NCBI RefSeq assembly: GCF_029891575.1
Contig: NZ_JARZHF010000015.1
Location: 1-57,816 of the forward strand
From: Salipaludibacillus daqingensis
Lineage (GTDB): Bacteria > Bacillota > Bacilli > Bacillales > Salisediminibacteriaceae
Length of the DNA stretch: 57,816 nt
Direction of reading: 5' to 3'
Shown here: positions 37,053 through 48,977 of the stretch, piece by piece
Position numbering within the stretch: the first letter of the stretch is position 1
Layout: each line of letters starts with the position of its first letter
The notes under the pieces: generated by a model
What the model was told of the DNA's origin: nothing
The model's input: only the letters and a program-made list of their open reading frames with translations
The model's database searches: none
Translations under genes and position numbers: made by a program

Positions 37053-37883
37053 TTAATTTGCAAAATTTGTATTAAAAATATTTCCTCGTTCCACTCGAAT
37101 CGCTTTGTTTTTAACATCTACTTGAGAAAGTTTCGTTAATGACGTATAGTCACCAACAAGTTTCTCTTCTTCATGCACCGCTTCGGTTAATACACCAACT
37201 CCAGCTACAGTGGATTGAAATTCTTCTACTAAATCCATCATTCCTCGAATTGTCCCCCCTGCTTTCATGAAATCATCAACGATAAGAACATTCGATTGTG
37301 GTTTCAAACTGCGTCTGGCGAGAGACATCGTTTGGATCCTCTTTGTTGAACCAGACACATAATTAATGCTTACAATCGATCCCTCGGTGATTCTTTGCTC
37401 ATGACGAACAATACAAACGGGTACATGCAAGTGAGCTGCGACCGCATAGGCTAATGGAATTCCCTTTGTTGCCATCGTCATTACAGCATCGACTTTTTCC
37501 GCTTTATAGTATGAAGCAAAAATTCTTCCTAGTTGCTGGGTAAGTGCAGGATCACCAATGATATCCATCATATACAAATAACCACCTGGTAGTAATCTGC
37601 TAGGATCTTCTAATTGATTACAAAGGTTGTCCACTAATTTTTCCGCTTCTTCAAGGTCAACGGTAGGTACAAACGTTACCCCTCCGGACGCACCAGCAGA
37701 TGTTTCTAACGTACCTAAACGCTTTGATTCCAACACCTCTTTAACAATACCAATATCTTCACTGATCGACGATTTTGCCGATTCATACCTCTTAGAAAAA
37801 AACGTAAGTGGAATCAGTTGGTGAGGATGAGCTAATAAATACTGGGTCATGTCTACTAAACGACCACTTCGCCGATATTTCAT
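37053..37883 (-). CDS. purR: purine operon repressor PurR
   Basis: PRPP-responsive repressor of purine genes. The 276 residues consist of an N-terminal winged helix (about 1-75: RLVDMTQYLLAHPHQLI) and a phosphoribosyltransferase-like domain with the PRPP loop VLIVDDFMKAGGT (199-211), which binds effector rather than catalysing. It follows ispE by 78 bp and ends at a strong terminator; the ridA-type gene that follows it in B. subtilis is absent here. Confidence 0.95.
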   Translation of the reverse strand: MKYRRSGRLVDMTQYLLAHPHQLIPLTFFSKRYESAKSSISEDIGIVKEVLESKRLGTLETSAGASGGVTFVPTVDLEEAEKLVDNLCNQLEDPSRLLPGGYLYMMDIIGDPALTQQLGRIFASYYKAEKVDAVMTMATKGIPLAYAVAAHLHVPVCIVRHEQRITEGSIVSINYVSGSTKRIQTMSLARRSLKPQSNVLIVDDFMKAGGTIRGMMDLVEEFQSTVAGVGVLTEAVHEEEKLVGDYTSLTKLSQVDVKNKAIRVERGNIFNTNFAN

Positions 37884-37961
37884 ACGGCACCTCCATTAAA
37901 TCCGAATATTATAAAGGTAACATACCATCTTTATACGGATTTAACAAGATGACCCCTATTT

Positions 37962-38825
37962 TTATAGATGTCGATTCCCTAAAAGGCGAACGACAAATAC
38001 ATTATCCATAAATCCTTTTAGACCATTGTAAAGGCGATACGCCTTGGACTCACTGCTTGTTAAGGAAAAAACGGTTGGGCCGCTTCCACTCATGACCGTC
38101 CCTTCAGCACCGAATTGGATTAATCTTTGTTTAATATTTTTGACTTCGGGTGCCAATTCAAACGTTGCTGTTTCCATTACATTTTCAAGTCTTTGACATA
38201 TACCTTGGAAATGATGTTCTTCAATTGCTTGAATCATCCCTTCTGTATCTGGATGCTTCATTCCTTCCAAATTAAGACGCTGATAAATGCTTTTTGTCGA
38301 CACGCCTTTCGGTGGTTTTGCTAACACAACCCAACAAGGCGGCGGGGATGGAAGAAAGCTCAAAATCTCTCCTCTTCCTCTCGCAACTGCCGTCCCTCCA
38401 TGAACACAAAAGGGAACATCTGAACCAATTTTCAAGCCTATCTCTGCTAGCTCCTCGAGAGAAAGTCCTAATGACCACATGTCATTTAATCCACGTAAAA
38501 CAGCAGCCGCATCCGTACTTCCTCCAGCTAAACCTGCAGATACTGGAATATTTTTATGAATATAAATCTTCACACCACTTTTTATTGAAAATTGATCTTT
38601 TAATAATCTCGCCGCTTGATAAGCTAAATTATGCTTATCATTTGGAACATGTCCTATATTCACTTCCACTTGAATCTGATCTTCTTCTATTAACATTAAT
38701 TGAATTCGATCTGCCAAATCCACCGTCGTCATTATCATTTCAACATCATGATAGCCATCGTCTCTTTTCCCAACGACATCAAGCGTCAAATTAATTTTCG
38801 CCGGTGCTTTTACCACCTTCATCAT
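37962..38825 (-). CDS. ispE: 4-diphosphocytidyl-2-C-methyl-D-erythritol kinase
   Basis: GHMP kinase of the MEP isoprenoid pathway. The 287 residues include [20 protein letters not shown], the ATP loop [16 protein letters not shown], and [10 protein letters not shown]. Two ATGs (38825, 38822) follow AGGTGG at 4 and 7 nt; the second is better spaced. A TGGTAAAAT extended -10 some 30 bp upstream could be its promoter, since sspF ends in a terminator. Confidence 0.95.
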   Translation of the reverse strand: MMKVVKAPAKINLTLDVVGKRDDGYHDVEMIMTTVDLADRIQLMLIEEDQIQVEVNIGHVPNDKHNLAYQAARLLKDQFSIKSGVKIYIHKNIPVSAGLAGGSTDAAAVLRGLNDMWSLGLSLEELAEIGLKIGSDVPFCVHGGTAVARGRGEILSFLPSPPPCWVVLAKPPKGVSTKSIYQRLNLEGMKHPDTEGMIQAIEEHHFQGICQRLENVMETATFELAPEVKNIKQRLIQFGAEGTVMSGSGPTVFSLTSSESKAYRLYNGLKGFMDNVFVVRLLGNRHL

Positions 38826-38910
38826 GCTACCACCTGCTTCTTCCGTTCCATTTTCCTGTAGTTATTTTACCATTTGTTCACAGTTTATAATACATTGATT
38901 TTAAGTATAT

Positions 38911-38938
38911 GAAAAGACCAAGGTCAAGGACCTTGGTC
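38911..38938 (-). terminator. sspF terminator
   Basis: Perfect 10-bp stem GACCAAGGTC/GACCTTGGTC with a 3-nt loop and TTTTC on the minus strand, 27 bp after sspF. Confidence 0.9.
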
Positions 38939-38965
38939 AATACTGTCGCAATTGGTTATCGTGAT

Positions 38966-39136
38966 CTATCTTCTTTGGCTTTCCTGCGCTAGTTCGATGG
39001 CCCTTTTGACCATGTTTCCAGCATCTCTTGAACGTATACCGCCCCAACCTTCTTGCTTCACGGTATCATAAAAGCCGAGCTCTTTTGCCAGTTCTTCTTT
39101 AAATTGATCTGACATAACCCCTCTTCGTCTGCTCAT
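38966..39136 (-). CDS. sspF: alpha/beta-type small acid-soluble spore protein SspF
   Basis: A 56-residue protein, [20 protein letters not shown] followed by [20 protein letters not shown] and [11 protein letters not shown], nearly the same as B. subtilis SspF. It coats and protects spore DNA. AAAGGAGAGG precedes the ATG. A partial sigma-G promoter is visible: GCATA (39190-39194), 18 bp, then a poor -10 (39165-39171). It is monocistronic, with its own terminator, between veg and ispE as in B. subtilis. Confidence 0.93.
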   Translation of the reverse strand: MSRRRGVMSDQFKEELAKELGFYDTVKQEGWGGIRSRDAGNMVKRAIELAQESQRR

Positions 39137-39194
39137 CAGGCAACCTCTCCTTTATGACCATTGCGACAATGGCTTTCCAACAAATGTGTTATGC

Positions 39195-39461
39195 GGAAGC
39201 CTATAGTGTAGTCAGTATGTTCCGAAATATTTTGAACCTGACTACACAAGTAGCTTTCCCATCAATTCTCCGTTCTACGTTAACAATATCTGGTGCCTGT
39301 TTCCGTAAATCAATTCATTATGTCGGCCTTTTCTTTGGTTAGTAAGATATTTGGAAAAGGTAGAATGATTTTATTGGGACGGTTTCTTCCAACGCTTTAT
39401 AGTCCTTGATCAAAACCCTTTCCTCCTCTACCTGAATACCTCTCTCACTTACCTCCAAAAA
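39195..39461. other. gap between sspF and the veg terminator
   Basis: No credible gene. It contains a perfect 10-bp inverted repeat, GTGTAGTCAG (39206-39215) and CTGACTACAC (39238-39247), with a 22-nt loop and no T-tract. The plus-strand frame at 39154-39342 has no ribosome-binding site. Confidence 0.5.
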
Positions 39462-39526
39462 CAAAAAAAAGATTACTCAAAAAAGAATCTAAGTAACATT
39501 TCTTAGTTAAACTTTTTTGAGTAATC
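39462..39526 (-). terminator. veg terminator, long
   Basis: A perfect 15-bp outer stem (39512-39526 with 39471-39485) encloses a second small stem (CTAAG/CTTAG) and is followed by TTTTTTTTG on the minus strand. This is a strong terminator, in keeping with the very strong veg promoters. Confidence 0.93.
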
Positions 39527-39543
39527 ACAATATTTTACTATCA

Positions 39544-39798
39544 TTAAGCTTCTTCAGGAATTTCTTCGCGCATTGTGAGTTTGACCGTTTCAGTCAAAAC
39601 ATCAGTGTAACTATAAGAAAGTCTTTCTACAGAATGTTCATTTCTATCAAGTTTTACTGTAAAAACAGCTGGGTAAATCCCTTCAACAAGACCGGAACGT
39701 TCAATCATTTTCTTTCTTCCACCATTCGCTTGGACAGTTACTTTCTTCCCAACGTTGGCTTGGAGAATCTGTTTGATTTCTAACAATGTTTTAGCCAT
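39544..39798 (-). CDS. veg: Veg protein
   Basis: The 84-residue protein (MAKTLLEIKQILQANVGKKV, VQANGGRKKMIERSG, then LSYSYTDVLTETV) is a clear homologue of B. subtilis Veg, a highly expressed protein implicated in biofilm matrix gene control. Start at 39798, eight bases after GAGGTG. It is driven by two tandem consensus sigma-A promoters and closed by a long terminator, so it forms its own unit. Confidence 0.95.
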   Translation of the reverse strand: MAKTLLEIKQILQANVGKKVTVQANGGRKKMIERSGLVEGIYPAVFTVKLDRNEHSVERLSYSYTDVLTETVKLTMREEIPEEA

Positions 39799-39823
39799 CC
39801 ACACCACACCTCACTTAAAGTTA

Positions 39824-39852
39824 AGTATAGCACGGACTTGGACATAAGTCAA
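39824..39852 (-). promoter_or_regulatory. veg promoter, proximal (sigma-A)
   Basis: TTGACT (39847-39852), 17 bp, TATACT (39824-39829), 26 bp upstream of the veg ATG. Confidence 0.9.
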
Positions 39853-39864
39853 ATTAAAACTAAA

Positions 39865-39893
39865 ATTATAACAATGCTCCTAATCCGTGTCAA
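39865..39893 (-). promoter_or_regulatory. veg promoter, distal (perfect sigma-A consensus)
   Basis: TTGACA (39888-39893), 17 bp, TATAAT (39865-39870): both hexamers and the spacing are exact. It lies 41 bp above the proximal promoter. Confidence 0.92.
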
Positions 39894-39969
39894 TACAAAT
39901 TTCATTATTTTTCATATTCTATAGGGTAACCGGTGTTCACCCGAATTATGTGAGGATGTGGTTATTGTT

Positions 39970-40845
39970 TCATTCGGACTCCAGGTAATTATCAAAAAAC
40001 GGTACCCCACGTCTTAAAGTACCTATTGTTTCCATTCCACCAAGTCCTTTTTGGCCCGTTAATGTGGTTTTTAAAATATCCCACATGCTTAACCTTTCAG
40101 AAAAAGGAGTCAAACTTATTTTCGCTACAACATAGACAGGATCGAGAGCGTGAATATTGACGCGATCCGGTGAGCTAGCAAAATTCGCTCCTGATTTAAG
40201 GATAGACTGGAAATGTGATTGGCAGGCACCAGCAAATATCATTAAATGATCTTTATATGGAGCAACTTTCCGAGCTTCTCTTACCGCTTCAGCAAAGTTT
40301 TTGGAATTTCGGTAAGCTTTCAAATCGGATTCATGTCCTCTCGACTTACTGTAAGCATCATGTCCTGTAATAACGAGCAAATCCGGTTGAACCATTTGAA
40401 TTAACGACGCTACCTGTTCGGACATTTTCTTTTCCTGCAAATGCACACCATACACTGGAACACCTAATCGGTCATAAACCTCCGTACATTTTTTTAAATA
40501 AAGCGGATCGCCATCGAGATGAAGCACTTTTCCAGGAACTTCAAAATAGGCGTTTTTTTTTGTGTATCCGGAGGTCATATCATAGTCCGTTTTTTCCCTA
40601 ATAAGTTTTCGATCCTGACGAAATAACTGGTAACAACTTTCTTCTTTTTGCTTCCACTTTTTCTTTCGTTGTTTTCGATCTTCTTCTTGAATCACAATGA
40701 GATCATTTAAAGGCGCATCAGCAACAAGTCGAACATCTTCTCCGTGGAGTTCTACATCATCGCCATGAATTTTATGCACACGAAATAACACATCACAATC
40801 ATATGATAAACGACCTACAATCTGACCAGGTTTGATCTCTGCCAT
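39970..40845 (-). CDS. yabG: sporulation-specific protease YabG
   Basis: A 291-residue protein of the YabG family, which in B. subtilis processes spore coat proteins in the mother cell. Visible conserved stretches are KPGQIVGRLSYDCDVLFRVH, VLHLDGDPLYLKKC, LVITGHDAYSKSRG and MIFAGACQSHFQSILKSGA, the last containing the conserved C that is a likely nucleophile. AAGGAGG is seven bases before the ATG. A CATANNNTA-type -10 lies just upstream, and a hairpin there could mask the ribosome-binding site on longer transcripts. Confidence 0.93.
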   Translation of the reverse strand: MAEIKPGQIVGRLSYDCDVLFRVHKIHGDDVELHGEDVRLVADAPLNDLIVIQEEDRKQRKKKWKQKEESCYQLFRQDRKLIREKTDYDMTSGYTKKNAYFEVPGKVLHLDGDPLYLKKCTEVYDRLGVPVYGVHLQEKKMSEQVASLIQMVQPDLLVITGHDAYSKSRGHESDLKAYRNSKNFAEAVREARKVAPYKDHLMIFAGACQSHFQSILKSGANFASSPDRVNIHALDPVYVVAKISLTPFSERLSMWDILKTTLTGQKGLGGMETIGTLRRGVPFFDNYLESE

Positions 40846-40866
40846 AAATCACGCCTCCTTCTAAGC

Positions 40867-40875
40867 TACTTTATG
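40867..40875 (-). promoter_or_regulatory. candidate sigma-K promoter (-10) of yabG
   Basis: CATAAAGTA matches the mother-cell -10 pattern CATANNNTA exactly; the -35 (expected around 40892) is weak. Late mother-cell expression of yabG is known in B. subtilis. The start of transcription would fall near 40860, inside the 3' arm of the hairpin at 40851-40884. Confidence 0.5.
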
Positions 40876-40893
40876 CAAGAAGGCGTATCTCTG

Positions 40894-42356
<1,463 letters not shown>

Positions 42357-42483
42357 TGTTTTATCCCTTCTCCGTAAGCGTTTTTATTCAAGGTAGTATT
42401 TTTATTAATCGAAATAAAATTTTTTTAAAATAAACCGAAACATTTCCCTACTTAGCTCCGTCTAATATTATAGAGAAGAAATA

Positions 42484-42514
42484 GAAAAAAGCACAGAGGC
42501 AATCTCCTCTGTGC
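42484..42514 (-). terminator. yabE terminator
   Basis: Perfect 9-bp stem GCACAGAGG/CCTCTGTGC, 6-nt loop, TTTTTTC on the minus strand, 13 bp after the yabE stop. Confidence 0.93.
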
Positions 42515-42526
42515 AAGATAAAATTA

Positions 42527-43756
42527 TTAGTCCAAGACTCTAATTTGAACAGACTTCCGCCCAAATGCGCGAACTTTATCGCGATCAGGTATGAAAATAT
42601 CTATTTTCCGTCCTTTAATTGCTCCACCTGTATCTGCAGCAAGAAAAGTTCCATAACCTTTCACTTCTACTCGAGAACCGAGAGGGATAACACTAGGATC
42701 AACTGCGATAACATTTGCATCTGGATTGGCTCGTAAATCAATACCAGTTGCTGTTACACCAGAACACCCATTACAAAAGGCGGTATAAGAAGTAGCTGTG
42801 AACGTTTGCCACGATCCACCAGAACTGCTACTAGATGTTGACTGGCTAGATGAATCTGAGGACGAAGATCCACGAGAGACATTTGGTGTCGATTCTTTTG
42901 TACCGACGGCAACTACTCTGTCTTCGCTTTCCTTGATGACCTCTTCTTTTAAGAGTTCACGTGACACTTCTTCTCCATCTTCCATTACAACTTGATAATG
43001 TTTTTCAACTTTACCTTCTTCTCCAGATTCTTTCACTTCTTCAGAACCTTTTTTCAATGATGAATCTTGTTGTGTCACTGTTCCATAATCTACTGTTTCT
43101 TCCACAACATCGGTGACCTTTTTCACTCGAACAACGCTCACTTCTGCTTCCTCAACGATTTCCTCGTCTTGGGCAGGTTCAACGCGGTCCAATTCGCCTA
43201 ACGTCACTTCTTCCTTTTCTAAAAAGTCAGCGACCGTTGTCGAAGTCGTCCATACCTCTTCTTCTTCCCCTTCAAGTAGCAATGTCACTTGAAACGCTGA
43301 TTCGAAAGTCACCTTTGACACATCCGTTATCGATGTTTTCAAAGATGGTTCCATGACATCGTGTTCTTTCACGTTTACTTCCAATTCATCCATAAGTTCT
43401 CCTACCGTCTCAACGGTAGTCCATACTTGCTCTACTTCACCTTCAAGGTTAACAACTACTTGATGCGCTTCTTTATATTCGATATTCATTGCTTCACTGA
43501 TAGCTGTGTCTGTAGATGGGTCGACATAATCATGCCTTCCTAAGTCAATATCTTGTTCTTCCAACAACTCTCCAACCGTTGATGCGTGCGTAAATACGGA
43601 TGTTTTTTCGTCATCCGATTTCACAGTTACTTCTGCTTTTGTTACTTCATAAATAGCAAAAGATAAAATACTCATCATAGTTAAGAGGCCGACGCTGGAA
43701 ATAGCTAGTTTTCTCAATGAAAAACGAGAGAAAATCTGCTTCATCCATAGGATCAT
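42527..43756 (-). CDS. yabE: cell-wall-binding 3D/G5-domain protein YabE
   Basis: Exported or membrane-tethered wall protein related to resuscitation-promoting factors. The 409 residues comprise an N-terminal signal/anchor (about 17-38), three DUF348 repeats (about 42-83, 97-138, 153-194), a G5 domain (about 206-286), a serine-rich linker (296-315) and a C-terminal 3D domain (317-409) with DTGG (375-378) and DIF (386-388), the presumed lytic transglycosylase site. GGAGGGG precedes the ATG. It has its own perfect sigma-A promoter and terminator. Confidence 0.94.
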   Translation of the reverse strand: MILWMKQIFSRFSLRKLAISSVGLLTMMSILSFAIYEVTKAEVTVKSDDEKTSVFTHASTVGELLEEQDIDLGRHDYVDPSTDTAISEAMNIEYKEAHQVVVNLEGEVEQVWTTVETVGELMDELEVNVKEHDVMEPSLKTSITDVSKVTFESAFQVTLLLEGEEEEVWTTSTTVADFLEKEEVTLGELDRVEPAQDEEIVEEAEVSVVRVKKVTDVVEETVDYGTVTQQDSSLKKGSEEVKESGEEGKVEKHYQVVMEDGEEVSRELLKEEVIKESEDRVVAVGTKESTPNVSRGSSSSDSSSQSTSSSSSGGSWQTFTATSYTAFCNGCSGVTATGIDLRANPDANVIAVDPSVIPLGSRVEVKGYGTFLAADTGGAIKGRKIDIFIPDRDKVRAFGRKSVQIRVLD

Positions 43757-43783
43757 GGTTGAACCCCTCCTTCATGAAAACGA

Positions 43784-43812
43784 ATTATACTCCGCTCCTC
43801 CCCCCCTGTCAA
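43784..43812 (-). promoter_or_regulatory. sigma-A promoter of yabE
   Basis: TTGACA (43807-43812), 17 bp, TATAAT (43784-43789), exact in both boxes. The spacer is unusually purine-rich on the minus strand (seven consecutive G). Confidence 0.93.
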
Positions 43813-43976
43813 TAAAAAAATTAAGAATTCTTACCTAGTCATTATGAAACCCTATGAGGTAAAAGAAAAGCTATTTTCATCGACACTGCTAACCTATGAG
43901 AGGAGCGGACCATGTAGAACTTCGGACAATCATAGAAGGTTCGACACCATTCGGTCACATTTGTTATCTTTTTTTG

Positions 43977-44744
43977 TCAGCTAATCCCGAAAAGTCTTTT
44001 TGCATTAGCTGTTGTCTCTTTTGCAATTTCTTCATATCTTACTTCTCGAAGTTCTGCAATTTGCTCCGCAATTAGTTTTACGTAAGAAGGTTCGTTACGT
44101 TTTCCTCTATAAGGATGCGGCGCCAAAAACGGGGCATCTGTTTCAATAAGCAGACGATTTATTGGAACTTCTTTCGCTACTTCTTTCGGACGTTTTGCAT
44201 TTTTAAACGTTACGGGACCACCAAAGGAAATATGGAAATTCATTTTCAAACACTGTTGGGCAATTTCCACACTTCCGCCAAAGCAGTGCATGATTCCTCC
44301 TACATCCTCGGCATTTTCTTCCTTTAAAATATCAACAATATCTTGATGAGCCTCTCTATCATGTATAATAATTGGTAATTTCACTCGTTTCGCTAAATGA
44401 ATTTGTTTTCGAAACGCCTCTTTTTGCACATCTTTTGGAGATTTATCCCAATGATAATCAAGACCTGTTTCTCCTATAGCAACGACTTTAGGGTGATCTG
44501 CCAATTTTTCAATCCAGGTTAAATATTCTTCTGTTAAGTCAATCGCATCCACAGGGTGCCAACCAACAGCAGCATATAAAAAATCGTGTTTTTCCACTAA
44601 AGCCATCGCTATTTTGATTGTCTTCTCATCAAACCCAACAACGACCATGTTTTCTACACCTACATCTCTTGCACGAGTGATTACTTCTTCCACATCATCT
44701 TCAAATTGATCCGCATTTAAATGCACGTGTGTATCAAATAACAT
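43977..44744 (-). CDS. tatD: TatD-family metal-dependent DNase
   Basis: A 255-residue amidohydrolase-fold protein with the metal histidines in FDTHVHLN (H6, H8), AIGETGLDYHWD, PIIIHDREAHQDI and LIETDAPFLAP. The family has 3'-5' exonuclease activity; the cellular role is unclear. AAGGAGG precedes the ATG. It is downstream of metG, as yabD is in B. subtilis, but a strong terminator lies between them. Confidence 0.93.
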   Translation of the reverse strand: MLFDTHVHLNADQFEDDVEEVITRARDVGVENMVVVGFDEKTIKIAMALVEKHDFLYAAVGWHPVDAIDLTEEYLTWIEKLADHPKVVAIGETGLDYHWDKSPKDVQKEAFRKQIHLAKRVKLPIIIHDREAHQDIVDILKEENAEDVGGIMHCFGGSVEIAQQCLKMNFHISFGGPVTFKNAKRPKEVAKEVPINRLLIETDAPFLAPHPYRGKRNEPSYVKLIAEQIAELREVRYEEIAKETTANAKRLFGIS

Positions 44745-44779
44745 TCTATTTCCTCCTTAATTAGAAAAAGAGTGGCTCA

Positions 44780-44825
44780 CTTTTTAAAATACCTTTCCGC
44801 CAATAAGAGGTCGGAAAGGTATTTT
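44780..44825 (-). terminator. metG terminator
   Basis: A perfect 14-bp stem (44812-44825 with 44786-44799), 12-nt loop, U-stretch built into the 3' arm, 11 bp after the metG stop. It has an A-run on the other side, so it could also act on the plus strand. Confidence 0.88.
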
Positions 44826-44835
44826 AGTTTATGAT

Positions 44836-46887
<2,052 letters not shown>

Positions 46888-46920
46888 TTAATAACGAAGC
46901 TAATTGGGGTTCGAAAAAAC

Positions 46921-47190
46921 GACAAAAAACTCCCGTCCTCAATAGTTGGGACGAGAGTTTACCTCACGTGGTACCACCCAGATTTATTAACAGCATACCA
47001 TTATTGCTGTTAACCTCTAAGATGCTAGAAATAACAAATGATTTCTAAGCAAGCTGTGTAACGAACAGCAACGTGCTTCTCTTACTCTATAGGCTCGAAA
47101 AGCAGTTCCTCCTAAGACCATATTCAATAGATCTGCTTATGCTAGCTTTCAGCTCATACTAGCTCTCTGTTAATAAGCGTTGCTATTTAC
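46921..47190 (-). promoter_or_regulatory. T-box riboswitch, methionine specifier (AUG)
   Basis: On the minus strand the leader ends with the T-box GGGTGGTACCACG (46967-46979), followed by a terminator (arms at 46948-46959 and 46928-46938, then TTTTTTGTC). Upstream, stem I is recognisable (AGAGAGCTAGTATGAGCTGAAAG) and its specifier context is GAAT-ATG-G with ATG at 47119-47121, the methionine codon followed by a purine. Uncharged tRNA-Met should favour the antiterminator and metG expression. Confidence 0.95.
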
Positions 47191-47251
47191 TCATCTTATC
47201 ATCGGAAACAGTTGTCATAATTGTCATATTAATAATGACCGTATTATTCAA

Positions 47252-47280
47252 AATATACATAATCAACCTTGTGATGTCAA
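47252..47280 (-). promoter_or_regulatory. sigma-A promoter of the metG T-box leader
   Basis: TTGACA (47275-47280), 17 bp, TATATT (47252-47257), placing the transcript start about 60 bp before stem I. Confidence 0.87.
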
Positions 47281-47480
47281 GAAATCTAATAGACAAAGAT
47301 TTTTTATTTCTTGTTAAAAAATACCTGTTTTTTAGTTACATTATTCCCAATAACGGGTACTATATACATAATAGGTTCAGTGTTCGCTCTATTAAAGAAA
47401 TCACACGATAATCTAGGAAACTCAAAATGACTCCTCCGGCAAGCTTCTGATGAAAGGATGGTGAGCAAACGTTTAACCAT
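47281..47480. other. intergenic region between metG and abrB promoters
   Basis: No gene or stable structure is recognised. It separates the divergent metG and abrB units; Spo0A boxes begin at 47487. Confidence 0.4.
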
Positions 47481-47486
47481 TAAAAA

Positions 47487-47519
47487 TGTCGCATCATGTC
47501 GAATTTACTTTTTGTCGAA
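47487..47519 (+). promoter_or_regulatory. upstream cluster of Spo0A boxes at abrB
   Basis: TGTCGCA (47487-47493), TGTCGAA (47497-47503) and TGTCGAA (47513-47519); two are exact 0A boxes. The first two start 10 bp apart, about one helical turn. They lie 117 bp or more upstream of the abrB -35 box. Confidence 0.6.
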
Positions 47520-47635
47520 TATTTATATTAATACATTCTATTTTCACTTTTAAAAATTACTTTTCTTAAAAACGTTGCTATAACAGCATATATTATCCTT
47601 TTTTATCATAATCTCTTATTTTATAAACATTTCAA

Positions 47636-47664
47636 TTGACTTCTTTTGGAAGACTTGGTATTCT
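47636..47664 (+). promoter_or_regulatory. sigma-A promoter of abrB
   Basis: TTGACT (47636-47641), 17 bp, TATTCT (47659-47664), with about 75 bp of leader before abrB. Confidence 0.85.
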
Positions 47665-47680
47665 AAGTTTAAGAGAATTT

Positions 47681-47697
47681 TGTCGAATCATGACGCA
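47681..47697 (+). promoter_or_regulatory. Spo0A boxes downstream of the abrB promoter
   Basis: An exact 0A box TGTCGAA (47681-47687) is followed exactly 10 bp later by TGACGCA. The placement just after the transcript start matches the repressing 0A-box pair at B. subtilis abrB. Confidence 0.75.
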
Positions 47698-47745
47698 TCG
47701 CCATTGAGACAAAATAAAAATAAACGAATGAGAGGGGCATATCAC

Positions 47746-48033
47746 ATGAAATCTACTGGTATTGTTCGTAAGGTTGATGAATTAGGACGTGTAGTTATTC
47801 CAATAGAGTTACGTCGTACATTGGATATCGCAGAAAAAGACGCTTTGGAAATTTATGTTGACGACGACCGAATTATTTTGAAGAAATACAAGCCAAACAT
47901 GACTTGTCAAATCACTGGGGAAGTATCTGATGATAACTTGTCTATTGCAAACGGAAAAATCATTTTAAGCCCAATGGGTGCAAAAGAAATTATTAACCAA
48001 CTGGAAGATTATATCACAAAACAAGAAAAATAA
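47746..48033 (+). CDS. abrB: transition-state regulator AbrB
   Basis: Global DNA-binding regulator that represses post-exponential genes, including spoVG in B. subtilis. The 95 residues start MKSTGIVRKVDELGRVVIP and contain C54 in PNMTCQITGEVS. GAGGGG precedes the ATG by eight bases; the frame is open to 47680. It is the only clear chromosomal-core gene of the window on the plus strand. Spo0A boxes flank its promoter. Confidence 0.97.
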   Translation: MKSTGIVRKVDELGRVVIPIELRRTLDIAEKDALEIYVDDDRIILKKYKPNMTCQITGEVSDDNLSIANGKIILSPMGAKEIINQLEDYITKQEK

Positions 48034-48046
48034 TTTCTCCACATAA

Positions 48047-48095
48047 AACAGGGTTCAGCAGACAAGTTTATGCCTGCTGGACCCTGTTATATTTA
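48047..48095. terminator. bidirectional terminator between abrB and rsmI
   Basis: A 15-bp stem (48047-48061 with 48074-48088, one mismatch) with a 12-nt loop serves both convergent genes; T-rich sequence follows on the plus strand and TTTTATG on the minus strand. Confidence 0.88.
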
Positions 48096-48977
48096 TTCTT
48101 TTACATGATATGTTTGATAGACGTCTCTTTTTGGTATTTTGCGATCTTTTGCCACTTGTTTAATCGCTTCTTTTGAAGACTGTCCTTCCTCTAAATAGCT
48201 CTTTACATGTTCCTCTATTGTTAAGTCTTCATACCAAGGAGTTGCCTCCATTGCAGACCTGTCCTCTTCACTAGCTCCTTCCACAATTAGAACACACTCT
48301 CCTTTCACCCCATGCTCATCAATCCAAGCTTGAAGTTCATGTACCGTCCCTCGAAGGATGGTTTCATACTGCTTCGTTAACTCTCGACAAAGAGCGACTC
48401 GTCGATTTCCAAACACGTCTTCCAACGTTTTCAACATCTCCTTCATTCGATGAGGAGCTTCATAAAAAATTAACGTAGACGAATAACTTCTCCAGTGATC
48501 TAACTGTACTCGTCGATTTTTTTTATGTCGATCTAAAAAACCAACAAACGTAAAACTGTCTGTCGATAAACCGGATGAAATTAACGCAGTAACTGCCGCA
48601 TTCGCTCCTGGTAAAGCAATCACCGGTAAGCCTTCTTCGTTAAAACGTTTAACTAAATCTGTACCTGGATCTGAAATAGCAGGCATTCCCGCATCACTTA
48701 CTAACGCCACCAATTCTCCCCCAATGACACGATTGACTATTTCTTGCTCTCGCTCCCGCTTGTTATGTTCGTGATAACTAATCAACGATGTATCGATCTC
48801 AAATACATGACAAAGTTTCTTTGTGTGTCTCGTGTCTTCCGCTGCTATCACATTCGCTTGTTTCAGTATGTCCACTGCACGAAAGGTCATATCCTGTAAG
48901 TTTCCAATCGGAGTAGGCACAAGATAAAGTGCTCCTTGTTCCGTTTGTTTCGGAAAACTTCGTTGTTCTTTCATCAT
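48093..48977 (-). CDS. rsmI: 16S rRNA (cytidine-2'-O)-methyltransferase RsmI
   Basis: Methylates the 2'-O of C1402 in 16S rRNA. The 294-residue tetrapyrrole-methylase-fold protein carries LYLVPTPIGNLQDMTFRAVD, AAEDTRHTKKL, ALVSDAGMPAISDPGTDLV, and FYEAPHRMKEML. Adjacent ATGs at 48977 and 48974. Its first 179 bp are overlapped in another frame by the preceding GIY-YIG gene. Confidence 0.96.
   Translation of the reverse strand: MMKEQRSFPKQTEQGALYLVPTPIGNLQDMTFRAVDILKQANVIAAEDTRHTKKLCHVFEIDTSLISYHEHNKREREQEIVNRVIGGELVALVSDAGMPAISDPGTDLVKRFNEEGLPVIALPGANAAVTALISSGLSTDSFTFVGFLDRHKKNRRVQLDHWRSYSSTLIFYEAPHRMKEMLKTLEDVFGNRRVALCRELTKQYETILRGTVHELQAWIDEHGVKGECVLIVEGASEEDRSAMEATPWYEDLTIEEHVKSYLEEGQSSKEAIKQVAKDRKIPKRDVYQTYHVKE

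Noticed and set aside
39154-39342. 62-codon plus-strand frame between sspF and veg
   Set aside because: No ribosome-binding site, no resemblance, and it contains the inverted repeat at 39206-39247.
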